This document shows positions 12,854 through 24,318 of a DNA stretch of 64,000 nucleotides, one piece after another. The notes under the pieces are model-generated. The model worked only from the letters and a program-made list of their open reading frames with translations, made no database searches and had not been told where the DNA came from. The stretch lies in the NCBI GenBank assembly GCA_025506515.1, contig CM046453.1, positions 950,001 through 1,014,000 of the forward strand. The letters are read 5' to 3'. Numbering within the stretch: the stretch's first letter is position 1; each line of letters begins with the position of its first letter. A program made the translations under genes and the position numbers. The stretch comes from Flaveria trinervia. Its lineage: Eukaryota > Streptophyta > Magnoliopsida > Asterales > Asteraceae.

Positions 12854-15800
12854 TAATTACTATTATTATTATTATTGTTGTTATTATTATTATCGATCAT
12901 CATTCATCATCATCATCATGGTCATTATTATTATTATTATCATATCATATTGAGGCATTTTTTACTTGTAGATTAGTTATCCTCGCATTGAGTTTATTCG
13001 AAAGGGTTGGGTGCTACGACAACTGATCAAGCTAGTAATATTTACAGGGTTATGGGATTCATCATTGAACAAGTAAGTCCGTCCTTTTTAAGGAGGCTAC
13101 AGTTTCTTAACTTGTCTTTTATTTGCTTCCATAAGGTAGTGTTTGGTATGCAGTAACGACTAGTCCATAAGGAATTTAATTCTCTTCAGTTTTATGAATT
13201 TCTTTCCTAGGAGAGGGCGTTTGGTATCCATGGAATGAAAGTTCACAATTCTTTTCCATTAAATATTTATAACTATAGTAAATACTCAATAATGTTTGCT
13301 TTTTACTAATTTGTTTCTTACTTATTTAACATTACCAAAATAATAATCTCTTATGCGAGGGTTTAAATCTGTTTTATGTTAAAAAAATTATTTTGGCACA
13401 AATAAGTTTCTATATTTCATATCAATTGTGTATTAACTAGAAGCAAAATATATATATCAGGATTTATCTATAACAAGAAACATAGGTATAAGGTATGAGC
13501 TAATATTTGTTTACGTTTCCTCCATTTTTGTCATTGGTATTATCACTAAAAAGTGACATGTTTGGAAAAATGTTAAATAAATATTTTATATTATACCAAT
13601 AAATATTGGTTTATACATCATTTTTTATGTTATATATGAATCTATATATCTTTTGCTTCTAGTTAGTACATATGATTGAATGAACTATTGAAAATATATT
13701 TCAATAGTTAAAATATAAAAAAAACACTGAAGAAGATTAAGAGAACTTCAAATAATATCATAATAAAAATATTATTGATTAATTTTGACACATTAGAAAT
13801 TATTTTCATGAAAGTCATTACTTTTGTAGAAATCACTGTTATTATTGATTTTAATGGTAAATGTTAGATTAAATTGTAAGATGGCATTCCATTCATTGAA
13901 GGGTGATGAAAAAACACCCCTTCCCTTAGGATTGAAATATGAAAATACTTAAAACAGAAAAATCACATTCGTTTGAAATGGTCCATTCATTTCCTACATG
14001 TTTGTTTTCATTTAGCGGAATGGTTCATATTATTCCTGCATACAAACATTACCTAAACATGTCAAACTAATATGGTTAGTATATCTTATCTGCAGTATAT
14101 CAACCCAATTGTCAAAAACTCTCGACATCCACTGAAAGGAGACATTTTATATGCAATTGAGCGGGTTTTAAAGCTTTCAGTTCCAAATCTATACGTTTGG
14201 CTCTGTATGTTCTACTGCTTTTTTCATCTTTGGTAAGTATCTGCTGCTCTTATCACTCTAGTGATGGCTTTTCTGCAGCATTCTAGTCACATATACATGC
14301 ATTACTGTAACATAGGCTGAATATACTTGCTGAGCTTCTTCGTTTTGGGGATCGTGAGTTTTATAAAGATTGGTGGAATGCACAAACTATTGAAGAGGTG
14401 TGATCTATTTACTAATGTTATTACTTTAATATTCTAGTGTTGTTTTTTTCTCATTGCTACCATTACTTGCTGATCTTATTTTATTTGCATGCTTTCTTCA
14501 CCTTATGCTGCTCCAGTACTGGAGATTATGGAATATGGTAAGCCTAGCTTTAAACTTACATTCCTCGGTTTTATAGTTTATATGTCTTTTTGCTGATGTT
14601 ATATTGTGCTCTTACACACACACATACCCTCACGCACATACACACATTGGTTTTGATTACTGCAACCATTGACGATTATAATATATTTGTGGGGTATATG
14701 TTTCTCTTTTGCTGCTGCTATCTCCTGCTTTTACCCACACAAAAACACGTATACATATACATAATTGTTAGATACCGGAAATCAAAAACTTTGATATAGA
14801 ATAAACAACCTGATTTGAGATGGGCTGATTCTCCAATTACTAAGGTAAAACCTAACTTGATAAACAAAAACATGGACCCTTAAGAAAATGCAAGAACGCT
14901 AATAAAAAAAACTAAACATTGGTGGGAGTCAGTAATTTTGGCAGTGGTTTTGTTGTGGATCGGTAGTCGAGCATGGAATTCTGAATTTTGACTACTGTAA
15001 TACACTAATACCCTCTTTCAAGGAAGATATCAAAGAGTCTAACCAAGCTCTAATGGTTGCTGATTGGGCGGCGATAGCAGTTTCTCGTGTGTTCCGATCC
15101 ATACTCTCTTCGATGTTCCCCGACAATAGAACCATTTTTAGATATCGGAAATCGAAAGCTTAGATATAGAATAAACAGCCTGATTCGAGATACGATAGAG
15201 CTCTAAATACAAGGTAAAGAACCTAAGTTGATAAACAAAAACATCGACCCCTTAGAAAAATGCAGCCACACTAATATTCAAACTAAACCTTGGTGGAAAC
15301 GGTTAACCCCACTCCCTAATTTGGTGGATCATCCCCTGTTCCTAAATTCTCAATTGTTTTCCCTCCTTCCAAGTTCCCTCTGCCCGTATCCTTATATCCA
15401 GCAACAACTGGGTCTGACCCTGTCTTTGGTTCGTATCATATATATATGCATATGCATATACATATACGTATTTTTGGTTTGATTACTGCAACTATTGTCA
15501 TTAAAGGCATAGACGACAGTTCTAATTTATTTGTTTCTTTTCTTGCAGCCTGTTCATAAATGGATTGTAAGGCATCTGTATTTTCCTTGCTTGCGTAATG
15601 GGATACCTAGGGTAATGATTTATTGTTCCAATTGTATATCACATCATGCCTAGAAAAATACAGTTTCCATTCATTTATGACTTTTATTTTCGTTTGTTGT
15701 AATTAATATTTGATTTTGTGGCCCTTGGATTCAGGGTTCTGCCATCTTGATTGCATTTTTCATGTCTGCTGTGTTCCATGAGGTATATTTTTCTCTTTAA

Positions 15801-18800
15801 TCTTTTACTTTAGTCGCATAACATGTACCCTGGACCAATTTACTTACAGTAGAAATTTGATTGTTCTTTCTACTTCTCTAAGCTTTGTATTGCTGTTCCC
15901 TGCCACATTTTCAAATTTTGGGCCTTTATCGGGATCATGTTTCAGGTAATATTCTCCCTTCATTTTCATACTTTTTGCTTGATGTGTCAGTTATATCACC
16001 ATCTACCATACATAGCATATTAGATTTGTTGGGTGATTTGAGTAACGGGCAAAATGGGTTTGGTTCATATTAGATCAGTTTCATGTTCTGGGCAAAACAG
16101 GCCGGGTTAGATTGGGTTGACCTGGAAAGAGGAAACACCTCTTTTATTATCATATGCATGGGATAGAGTGTGAAGACCACCTCTATATTTAAACTATTTT
16201 AGAGGTGTTAGGTATTACGTGTTCGCGGTTGACCTGGTGATTCGGTTAGGGCTATAGAAATCAATATATTACGACGACTAGGGGCTTAAGAACTTGTTAG
16301 TATTTCTAATTGACTTCTAAAACAAGTGATGAGATCATGATAGTGATAACGATAGCAATACATGTAACTACGCGGCCGAACGATAATTCAACAACCAAGA
16401 CACTGAAGTAACACAAAATAAACTGTTTTGGGTACCTCTTTCTTGGCTAAACAGCAGCACACACAGAACACAACAGCAGCCCTGTTCTCGGCAGAAACAC
16501 AGCCCCTTGCGCCGGCTGTAGGCTGCAGCTGTTGGTGGTTATCGACTGCAATCAGCAGCAGTTAGAAGGGAACAACAGCAAGAATAACGAAGATGATATT
16601 GCAGTCACACAACACAAAACACACAAGCACAATATATAAAAGCAATAAAGAACACAAGGATTTAACGTGGTTCGGTCAAGTATTGACTTACGTCTACGGA
16701 CTACAAACCAGGTTTTCTTTTTATTACCCTTGAAAGATAAAGATTACAAGTACAATAAAAGACAATTAGGATTAATACTCAAACTTAACAAAAATAAGTT
16801 AACATTGATTAGGGTTAGGCCGGCCACCCCCAAGATGGATTGGAGCCCACACCACAACAATCTCCCACTTGGGCTTCAAAACATCTTTACCAGCCCTCGA
16901 CTTGTATGTGTCAAACGTTTCAACCTACTTCCACTTGGATGCCTGAAACATTTTCAACTGCACTTGTTTTGTACTTCTGTAATCTTGAATCTTCATGAAA
17001 GAAACTTTCATACCACCTCATTCATACCCTCTTGCATCTGCAATTAACCATGAAGGCCAACTGAAGCTAGAACTTCAATTTATCTAATGTGATAACTTCA
17101 GATAACATGTCAGGTGGATTCTTGTCCCCTTTGATGTTAATCAATTGGATTGTACCATCACTAATTAGCCCATTGATGAAATGATACCTCACAGGCTCAC
17201 ATGAATGTGCTTAGTCTCCCTATGATATTGCATTCTTCACAAGTTTCGTAAAACTTCCATTATCACAGTATAATGGATACTTTGCGTGTTTTCTGTCTAC
17301 TCACCAAGAAAAGTCATCAATCAAACAAGCTCTTTACTAGCCTCTGCGGTTGCCATATACTCAGCTTCTATGGTTAAGGTTCCACGCTTTTTTGGAGCCT
17401 AGACATCTAACAAATTGAAGTATCCCTGTAAAAAATACCCTGTAGTACTCTTGTATGTCTCTTTACATCCACCCAAATCTACACCAGAATAACCCTTGAT
17501 AATTACATCCCCACCCCTGAAACATAATGCCATCTTTGAAGTTCTAAAATATTTAAGCAGGCACATAATTGCTTTCTATTGTTTTCTCCCCATATGAGAC
17601 ATGAACATACTGACAACTCCCACCGCGCGAGCAATATCGGGCCTTGTGCATACCATTGCATAGTGCAAACGTAAGACTGCCCATAACTGATGCATAAGGA
17701 ACCTTCGCCATGTCGGCCTTGATTTCATTTGTTTTTGGAGACTGGTCTTTAAAAAGCTTAATATGACTACCTAATGATGTATTTTGGGTAGTAGTTTTCT
17801 CATGATTCATCTTAAGCTTCTTAATACTTAACTTTTGATTTCTAGTAATGCTTGTACCAAATATTTTATTAGCCGGACCTAAATCTTTCATTTCAAACTC
17901 TTCTGACATCTTCGTTTTAACTTTGATCCAACTAAAAAAGATGGATGGTGTAGGAATGCTTGAATTTCTTGAGATAGCAGAATGTCTTTAAAAATCTTAA
18001 TATGACTACCTAATGATGTATTTTGGTAGTAGTTTTCTCATGATTCATCTTAAACTTCTTAATAATTTCCAAATGTACTTTTCTTAGAGAACTGTCCTTC
18101 TGATTTCTAGTAATGCTCGTACCAAATATTTTATTAGCTGGACCTAAATCTTTCATTTCAAACTCTTTTGACATCTTTCGTTTTAACTTTGATCCTGCTA
18201 AAAAAGATGGATGATGTCGGAATGCTTGAATTCTTAAGATAGCAGCAATGATCCATCTCACATCTCCTATACGTATTTCTGCCCATAAAATCATCTTTAC
18301 TGTATGATTGTCCGGGCTCCCACTTTAATTCATATACACTCTTTTTTAGTTTGCATACCATGTCGTTTTTCTCTTTAATCTAAATCCCTCTGGTTGTGCC
18401 ATGTAGATGTTCTCATTAACATCACCATGCACAAAAACCATCTTCACATATAGCTACTTTAGTTGCAAATTTTCTGTAACCATAATTGTATGTACCAACA
18501 TGATTATTGTCATTTTAATTATAGTAAATCTCATTGTAGTCTACCCAGTGCACTATTGAACCCTCTAACTACCAAGCGTGCTTTCTACGGTTTTGTTCTA
18601 TCACTTTCATCTGTGATCATGTAGACCCGTCCGTTTTGAAGATCCTTTGTCCATTCTAGAAGTTTTGTAAGAACCCAAGTTTGGTTCTTTTCAAGTGAAC
18701 CCATTTCCTTTTTCATTGCCCACTCCTACCGAGACACATCTTTCAAAATAAAAGTCTCTAAGTAGTATTGTGGTTTATCATTTTTGTCGAGAAGAAGATA

Positions 18801-21644
18801 GTTAACTAACACAGGATATCTCTAAGGATGTATAGTAGTTCTAGTGGACATCCTAACCAAATGTGATGAATTATTAGGATCTGATTCATTTGCCGGTGAG
18901 TATGGTTCATCCACAGGATTTGAACTCCCACTATCATAGAGATCTTCTTGTTCTCATCTTGGATCATCATTTTCAATTTCTAGACTTTCTTCTTCTGTAT
19001 CCTGATTTTCTTCTTTAGTATCTGACTTTCTGTCTCTGACCCATGGCTTTCTGAACTCTGGTTTCATCCTCAAACACCATTTGATATTTACGAGTTAGTA
19101 TGGTTGAATCCTTGTCTTTGTCTAGTTTAGTTTCATTAAAGACTAGATCTCGACTCTTGATTGTTTTCATGGCTTAAAAATCCTAAAGCTTAGAGCCTAT
19201 CAATTCATATCCATAACCAATGAAAGTTTATTATTTTCCTTGGGATCAAACTTATCCTTGACCCAACACTCGACCGGACGCGCCCATTTTGCCAGGTCTA
19301 GCAGTAAGTTGGCAAACTATCTTGCATTCTTTTAAATACTTGCCCTACCATAGTCTACCCTTGGACTTCTTTGCATACAAGGCTATAATATCATTCTTGA
19401 TCGTCACCCCGACAAGTTGTTTTGCCAGTGCTTCTTGACCCTCCATAAGGTTTTCAAATTTAGTTATTGTGGGTTGACTCTGCCATCCTTGGATGGCTGT
19501 AGTGAAGCATCGATACCATGGTTTTAACCCATGAATGATGACTCTCTTCAACCTTGCATCACCGACTTTGGACTGGTCGTCAAGGTCACTCATCTATGGG
19601 CATAAGTTTTTAACTTCTTGGAAGTATTAAAAAGGATAGTTAGTTCGCCTTTTGAGACGTTCATCAGTTCACTTTTCAGCAATTAAAGTTGTGCATTGTT
19701 CTTTTTTGCTTGCCACTTTTTCATTGCTCCGTTTATGTCGTTATTTGGCATCCGGGTCTCAGGTTCCCTTGACAAAGTCCGGAGTTCTTGACCTTGGAGA
19801 TACGATTTGATGCAAGTCATCCATGTGTTATAGTTATTGTTACTGCTTCTTGATTCCACTAAGTTTCTTCCCTCCTTTTTACTTTTTCTAGGGTAAAGTC
19901 CTCCTAAATGGATTACTAGTTCCTTCCTTCCCAATCAATGCTAACTCTATCTTCCTCTCTTGTAATTTAGGAGATTTCCCCAGCCCATAAAGAACTGTAG
20001 TTACATACAGCTCTCAAAAGAGAAAAAGAGAAAGCGCTATGAGTTCAAGTAAGAAAGTGAAAGTTTAGTCCTCACAGTTTATTTGAAATTCAGCCATGGT
20101 TCTTGTTTTTCTTAGGTTCGATCTTGGATCTGAACTTTTCAGTGGACTTGTTTCATCTGTTAATCGAGTTCTTGCGGCTTTGCTCGAGTGTTGATTGGTT
20201 GGTGCCTTTGATCATCCACACTCTGATACCGGTTGTTAACTTGGCAACAAGATCACAACTGAGATTCTTTCTTGTGATCGTAATGAACAAGATTACTAAG
20301 AACAAGAAACAAACTTTTAGTCTCGAACTAGTTTTTGGATACAAAGAAATCATAAGATTCTACCCCATTTATAGAGTAAGAATACTTTTTAGATAAGGAT
20401 ACAAATCATTACCTTATCACAACTATAAGACTTTATCTTGAAAATAAAATAATAAAAAACTAATTATTACTATATAAGCTAACCCTGGGCTTTGTGATCT
20501 CCTCCAAACCATCCCTTCAAGATCGTTTGTACCTCCCTTGCTTTTCTCCGTCAAGTTCTCAAGTTGGTATTGTTGATATTTTCACATACACTGGTCTGGC
20601 ATTTTATCTGCTTTGAAGATGAAATTGAACAAATTATTTAGGCATTCAACTCCTTCCCCTCCTAAATGCCTCCAGACCTCTCCCGGTGTGATATGCTGTT
20701 ATCCCATTGTCCCCTCATTTGTTTCTTGGTGTTTGTATATTTGTTTCTAGGTTGTGTTCTTTAGTCATTGCCTTCTTCATGCCACACTTTGCCTTATAAT
20801 TCTTTCTCAGTCTCACTTGCTCCTCGTTTATGAACATCAAACAGCTCCGTAAAACTCCATGCTTATGTCTTAGTTTTTCACGTTCTCACTCCACTACTAA
20901 GACCTTTTATGGCCACTTGAGATCTTGAATATGCCCCCATTCAGTCGAGTCGATGTTCTTGGGATGACCTTATATTTGAACACTGTGATCTTGTCGCTCT
21001 TTAGATAAGATCATTGTGAGTGGTCTTTATGAAAATGGTTATAAACTTTCAGGCCTTCACTTATTTAAAAGTGGTTGATGTGTTAACCATGGTTTTAAAA
21101 GCTATAAATTGAATAATAATCTTATATCATGAATAAACCAATTTAGGTGGTTGTATGTCTTAATATCCCGTTTGACGGAATTTGCCCATTTCCTTGTTAA
21201 ATATATTTTTATTGTGTCATTGATTTGGCATGTTAAACTTGTATCCTTGCCAAGTATTTCTATATCTTATTTAATTCATTTGACCCGTTAGAAGCTACAC
21301 AACTCAAATCAACCCATTTACAAGTACATAGATTAAAGTTGTCATCTCTTAAACCCTTAACCAACCTACTGACACTTGCATTCGTTATGTGGTTCAGGTG
21401 CCATTGGTCTTACTAACGAATTACTTGCAGAACAAGTTCCAAAACACAATGGTATCATCACTCATTATTCACATAACCGATCTTTAATTATTCTATACTC
21501 CTTGTCATTGATTAAGAAAGTTTTAAATTGAATCAGGTGGGAAATATAATCTTCTGGTGCTTCTTTAGCATTCTTGGTCAACCCATGTGTGTATTACTCT
21601 ACTATCATGACGTCATGAATCAAAAGGTGAAGAATACAAAGTGA
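9228..21644 (+). CDS. DGAT1: Diacylglycerol O-acyltransferase 1 (DGAT1), 16 coding exons
   Basis: This is the MBOAT-family ER membrane enzyme catalysing the final step of triacylglycerol synthesis (diacylglycerol + acyl-CoA). Exons: 9228-9542, 10649-10729, 10831-10904, 11026-11101, 11179-11246, 12101-12224, 12346-12444, 12972-13072, 14096-14232, 14316-14397, 14517-14537, 15549-15611, 15735-15782, 15883-15945, 21398-21451, 21537-21644. All junctions are GT-AG and phase-compatible apart from one frame break, and the model gives about 504 residues, normal for plant DGAT1. Visible hallmarks are an acidic/basic soluble N-terminus, an FYKDWWN motif (exon 10), the 7-codon microexon YWRLWNM, and SAVFHE with the MBOAT histidine (exon 13). 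The ATG at 9228 is chosen because the frame upstream has only a TTG. Exon 8 is one base short near 13050-13053: GGGTTATGGG breaks the conserved FTGLMGF segment, which is restored if AA replaces A. I read this as a probable assembly error. Intron 14 is 5.4 kb and holds copia remnants. A possible AATAAA is at about 21857. Confidence 0.95.
12466..12945. repeat. DGAT1 intron 7: short duplication and inverted trinucleotide tract
   Basis: The phrase CACTACTCTATAATTGGTTG occurs twice, near 12467 and 12531, marking a roughly 64-bp duplication. From about 12787 to 12855 a (TAA)n tract runs directly into a (TTA)n tract, forming a long potential hairpin. It continues with ATT/GTT/CAT triplets to 12945. 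The Ile-rich frame across it is spurious. Confidence 0.75.
14766..15310. repeat. Diverged direct duplication within DGAT1 intron 11
   Basis: Two copies, about 14766-14945 and 15138-15300, share the order CGGAAATC, GATATAGAATAAACA, CCTGATT, GATAAACAAAAACAT and TTGGTGG. Spacing is about 370 bp. The second copy keeps phrases such as ACCTAAGTTGATAAACAAAA. This looks like an old tandem duplication or two copies of one element. It does not touch the splice sites at 14538 and 15548. Confidence 0.65.
16440..20586 (-). mobile_element. Decayed, probably composite Ty1-copia retrotransposon in DGAT1 intron 14
   Basis: On the - strand, opposite to DGAT1, copia parts lie in order. The upstream LTR is about 20234-20586, with TGTGAAAATATC at its start, a CTATAAATGGGG TATA motif near 20364-20381 and TTAACA at its end. 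It is followed at once by a primer-binding site, CGGTATCAGAG, complementary to initiator Met-tRNA (about 20221-20231). Gag-like segments at 19345-19934 include GLKPWYRCFTTAIQGW and GQEALAKQL. Reverse-transcriptase pieces at 17553-18361 include VCKLKKSVYELK and FEMKDLGPANKI. A polypurine tract AAGTGGGAGATTG lies at 16858-16870, next to a TGTTGTGG LTR start. Frames are riddled with stops. The sequence after the polypurine tract does not match the 20.2-20.6 kb LTR, so the parts may derive from different elements. Confidence 0.7.
17759..18240. repeat. About 240-bp tandem duplication inside the copia RT remnant
   Basis: AATATGACTACCTAATGATG begins at about 17760 and again at about 18000. The following sequence, including ACCAAATATTTTATTAGC and TTCATTTCAAACTCTT, recurs at the same spacing. 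On the - strand both units encode the motif FEMKDLGPANKIFGTSITRN. The second unit retains about 30 bp missing from the first. The duplication arose after insertion or during element decay. Confidence 0.8.
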
Positions 21645-22468
21645 AATTTAAAGACGACAAATTATACTTGTTCTTTAAAAGCAATTTTGTAGCAAGTTTG
21701 ATGTGAAATGAATGGTGTTTCATGTAACTGTGTGCGTTAAATCCCATGATTGTAGATGTTCTAACCATCAGCTATCATAAGGTGCTGTTGGTCTCAAACG
21801 TGTTAATAGTAACATATTTTAATTTCTCTCTACAGAACTCGCAAAAATGTATGCAAAATAAATATTGACCTTGGTCAACACTTCAAATTTGCAGGGTTTT
21901 GGTTTTTGCTAAAGTGCCACAAACATGTCTTTAAAGTTGATTTATTAGACTTTTTTGGTCATTTAGTTGTATATATATGAGATTCTTGTGGAGATTGCCC
22001 TTATATATCATTTGTGTATGCACATGTAAAATATAATGTGTAGCAAAGCATAGGATACAACGGGGCTAGGTGAGCAACATGTCGTTATTAAACTAATGGT
22101 TAATAGTTAGTTGAAAACGCACAGACAACACTTTAGTTCATAAACAAAGTTTTATGAATCCAAATCTCATTCATAAATCTTATATTTACATTTAAAAATC
22201 TAAAATTTGTAAGTGAACTTTATAAAAGTTTGGATGACCCAACTGGTGCAATACAAAGACTTGAAAATTTTATACTAAATTATATTTTCAAATAGAATAT
22301 GCCACGAGGATCATCTGATATCCACACAATGATCACATGAATTGGTCCATTGATCCACACATCATCCACCATGATACCCGTAAACCTCCTTTTCACTTTA
22401 TGCCGATTATTCCACTTTATGAGGGATAAAGACTATAAGTTAAAACACATATATACATTTACATTTAC

Positions 22469-22503
<35 letters not shown>

Positions 22504-22542
22504 TAGATAGAGAACTTAAAGGAAACAGACAAAGAGACCCAA
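21645..22542. promoter_or_regulatory. DGAT1 3' flank and DUF3511 gene upstream region
   Basis: The left part is DGAT1 3' UTR and flank, with a possible polyadenylation signal at about 21857. A purine-pyrimidine tract, (AT)n then (AG)n and (GATA)n, lies at 22466-22512, immediately before the DUF3511 ATG, and is probably leader or core promoter sequence. No other gene was seen. Confidence 0.4.
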
Positions 22543-22887
22543 ATGGAAGATATGAAATCCAAGTACTACAATGGCAACAATATGCAAATAGAGCCATACA
22601 ACACACACCAATTATCATCAAACTTTGAAGATTTCAGATACAACACTGCATCTTCACAAGACCAGAGTGAAAACACCAACAATCCAACTGTTGTGGACTT
22701 TAAGAAAGTCAACAAACGAACGGTTTCAAGAATCTGGAGTTTGACCGATCCAGAACTGCAGAGGAAGAAGAGGATCGCTAGCTACAAAGCTTATGCTGTT
22801 GAAGGCAAAGTCAAAGGCTCAATCAGGAAAAGCTTTAGGTGGATTAAAGACAGATATTCAAAGATTGTTTATGGTTTCAAATCATGA
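22543..22887 (+). CDS. DUF3511 domain protein (114 residues)
   Basis: A single-exon frame ends in the signature of plant DUF3511 proteins. Residues about 70-112 read RKKRIASYKAYAVEGKVKG and then a basic SFRWIKDRYSK segment finishing VYGFKS. The N-terminal half is low-complexity, Asn/Ser/Gln-rich and poorly conserved, as is usual for the family. There is no signal peptide or membrane segment. Function is not established; the family is small, basic and plant-specific. The ATG at 22543 is preceded by an AAA context and a purine-rich leader. A downstream in-frame Met at codon 4 is the only nearby alternative. Confidence 0.88.
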   Translation: MEDMKSKYYNGNNMQIEPYNTHQLSSNFEDFRYNTASSQDQSENTNNPTVVDFKKVNKRTVSRIWSLTDPELQRKKRIASYKAYAVEGKVKGSIRKSFRWIKDRYSKIVYGFKS

Positions 22888-24318
22888 CCCCACCCGACCC
22901 GACCCGATTCAATCAGTTTTGCTATTGTTTGGTGTTCTTGTCATAACATAAAACATCTTTATAGTTTGATTTACCTGCTTGTACCATAAGCTAGAAAAGT
23001 TGTAAACTGGGATTTGCCGATTTGGTGCGATATTAGAAACTTGATGGGTTTGATTGATGATCCTGGTGTTGTTAGTCTTGTTGGTCTTTGTTGTGATCAC
23101 GAGGAGTGTTAGGATGGTTTGTGTTAAATGTATCACTCATATGTATTTAGTTGATGCACCGTCAATGATACAACCGTATAAAATATTGTGTATAAGTTGT
23201 TGTATACGGATGTATACAAGAGATAGTGGTGGATCCAAGGTTTTAACTGGTGAGGTGAGATCGGGCTAGGTCCAAACAAGTCGGGGGGAAACCACATAAA
23301 TTTGCGGGTATCAAAGGGTTTAAGCTCGTAAGTCGCAAAGAGAAGACACAATACAAAACATAGAATAAACTATAACTTTGAGAGCAACAACATGCTATAA
23401 AAATTCATTTGTAATATTGTTAAACTTATACATGTAGTAGTAAACTCCATCATTAACTGAAAAAAATAAATCATTAAAGTTGTAGCTCAATTTTTAAGTT
23501 TAAACACTGACTTTAAAAGTAAAGGTAACATCAAAATTGGCAGCTCCAATGCGACAACATATATCCTCCTATGTTCAAAACACATGCTATAGTGCACAAA
23601 AAATTGTTAGATAAAACAACTATTAGCTATAACACCTAAACCATACCAATATATGAATTGTGCATCAAAATACTTATAATTTTGTTTTCACTTGACAAGT
23701 TGTTTACCCAAACAAAAGACTTTATAGCTAACTATTTTTATTTCTTTTATTTTACAAGAATATGAGTGGAAATTGATGGAAGTAGAAAATGTGTTCTTTC
23801 ATGTGTGATGGTTCGTAATTTCACTCTTGTGAGTTTGAGAGTGAAGAGAAATAGTTATGAACGAGTTATCTTTTTGGGTCGTTTTCATATGTGTTCATTT
23901 GTCTAGTTTATATCTATATGTTGTCACCCGGTATGTTTTCAAGTTCATAGTTGTGTTTTCATTCTTGAATGTTAAATATATTACTATTAAATAAACTCAG
24001 ATATCATCTATGTAATTTCGTGAGGGTGGGGTAAATTTTAATCACAATTACAAGTTATATTTTAAAGGCCTATTTTTAGTTGACGCACAAGGCATCCAAA
24101 GTCTCGAGGCCGGCTCTGGTTTTAATAGAGGAGGTTTCTAACCCTCTATGTTCTTCCTCTTAACCGGCGTAAGACTTACATTAATAATATATAATTTATA
24201 CAGGGTTTATACAAGTTCTTAAAAAATGACCCCAAAAACTTGGGTGCGTATTATAATTTCGAAACCTTATGATTAGTTCATTTGAAAATTTCACTTGCTT
24301 TGGGAGTTGAAGTCAATG
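22888..24318. other. DUF3511 gene 3' flank and intergenic DNA
   Basis: The stretch starts with a GACCCGACCCGA-type repeat at about 22891. Two facing 70-codon frames (23054-23351) show no homology. Nothing else was recognised. Confidence 0.5.

Noticed and set aside
12726..12953. 75-codon Ile/Tyr-rich frame
   Set aside because: Translation of ATT/TAT triplet microsatellites within a DGAT1 intron.
16667..17047. 126-codon frame in DGAT1 intron 14
   Set aside because: It lies across the LTR/polypurine region of the copia remnant, antisense to the element, with no conserved domain.
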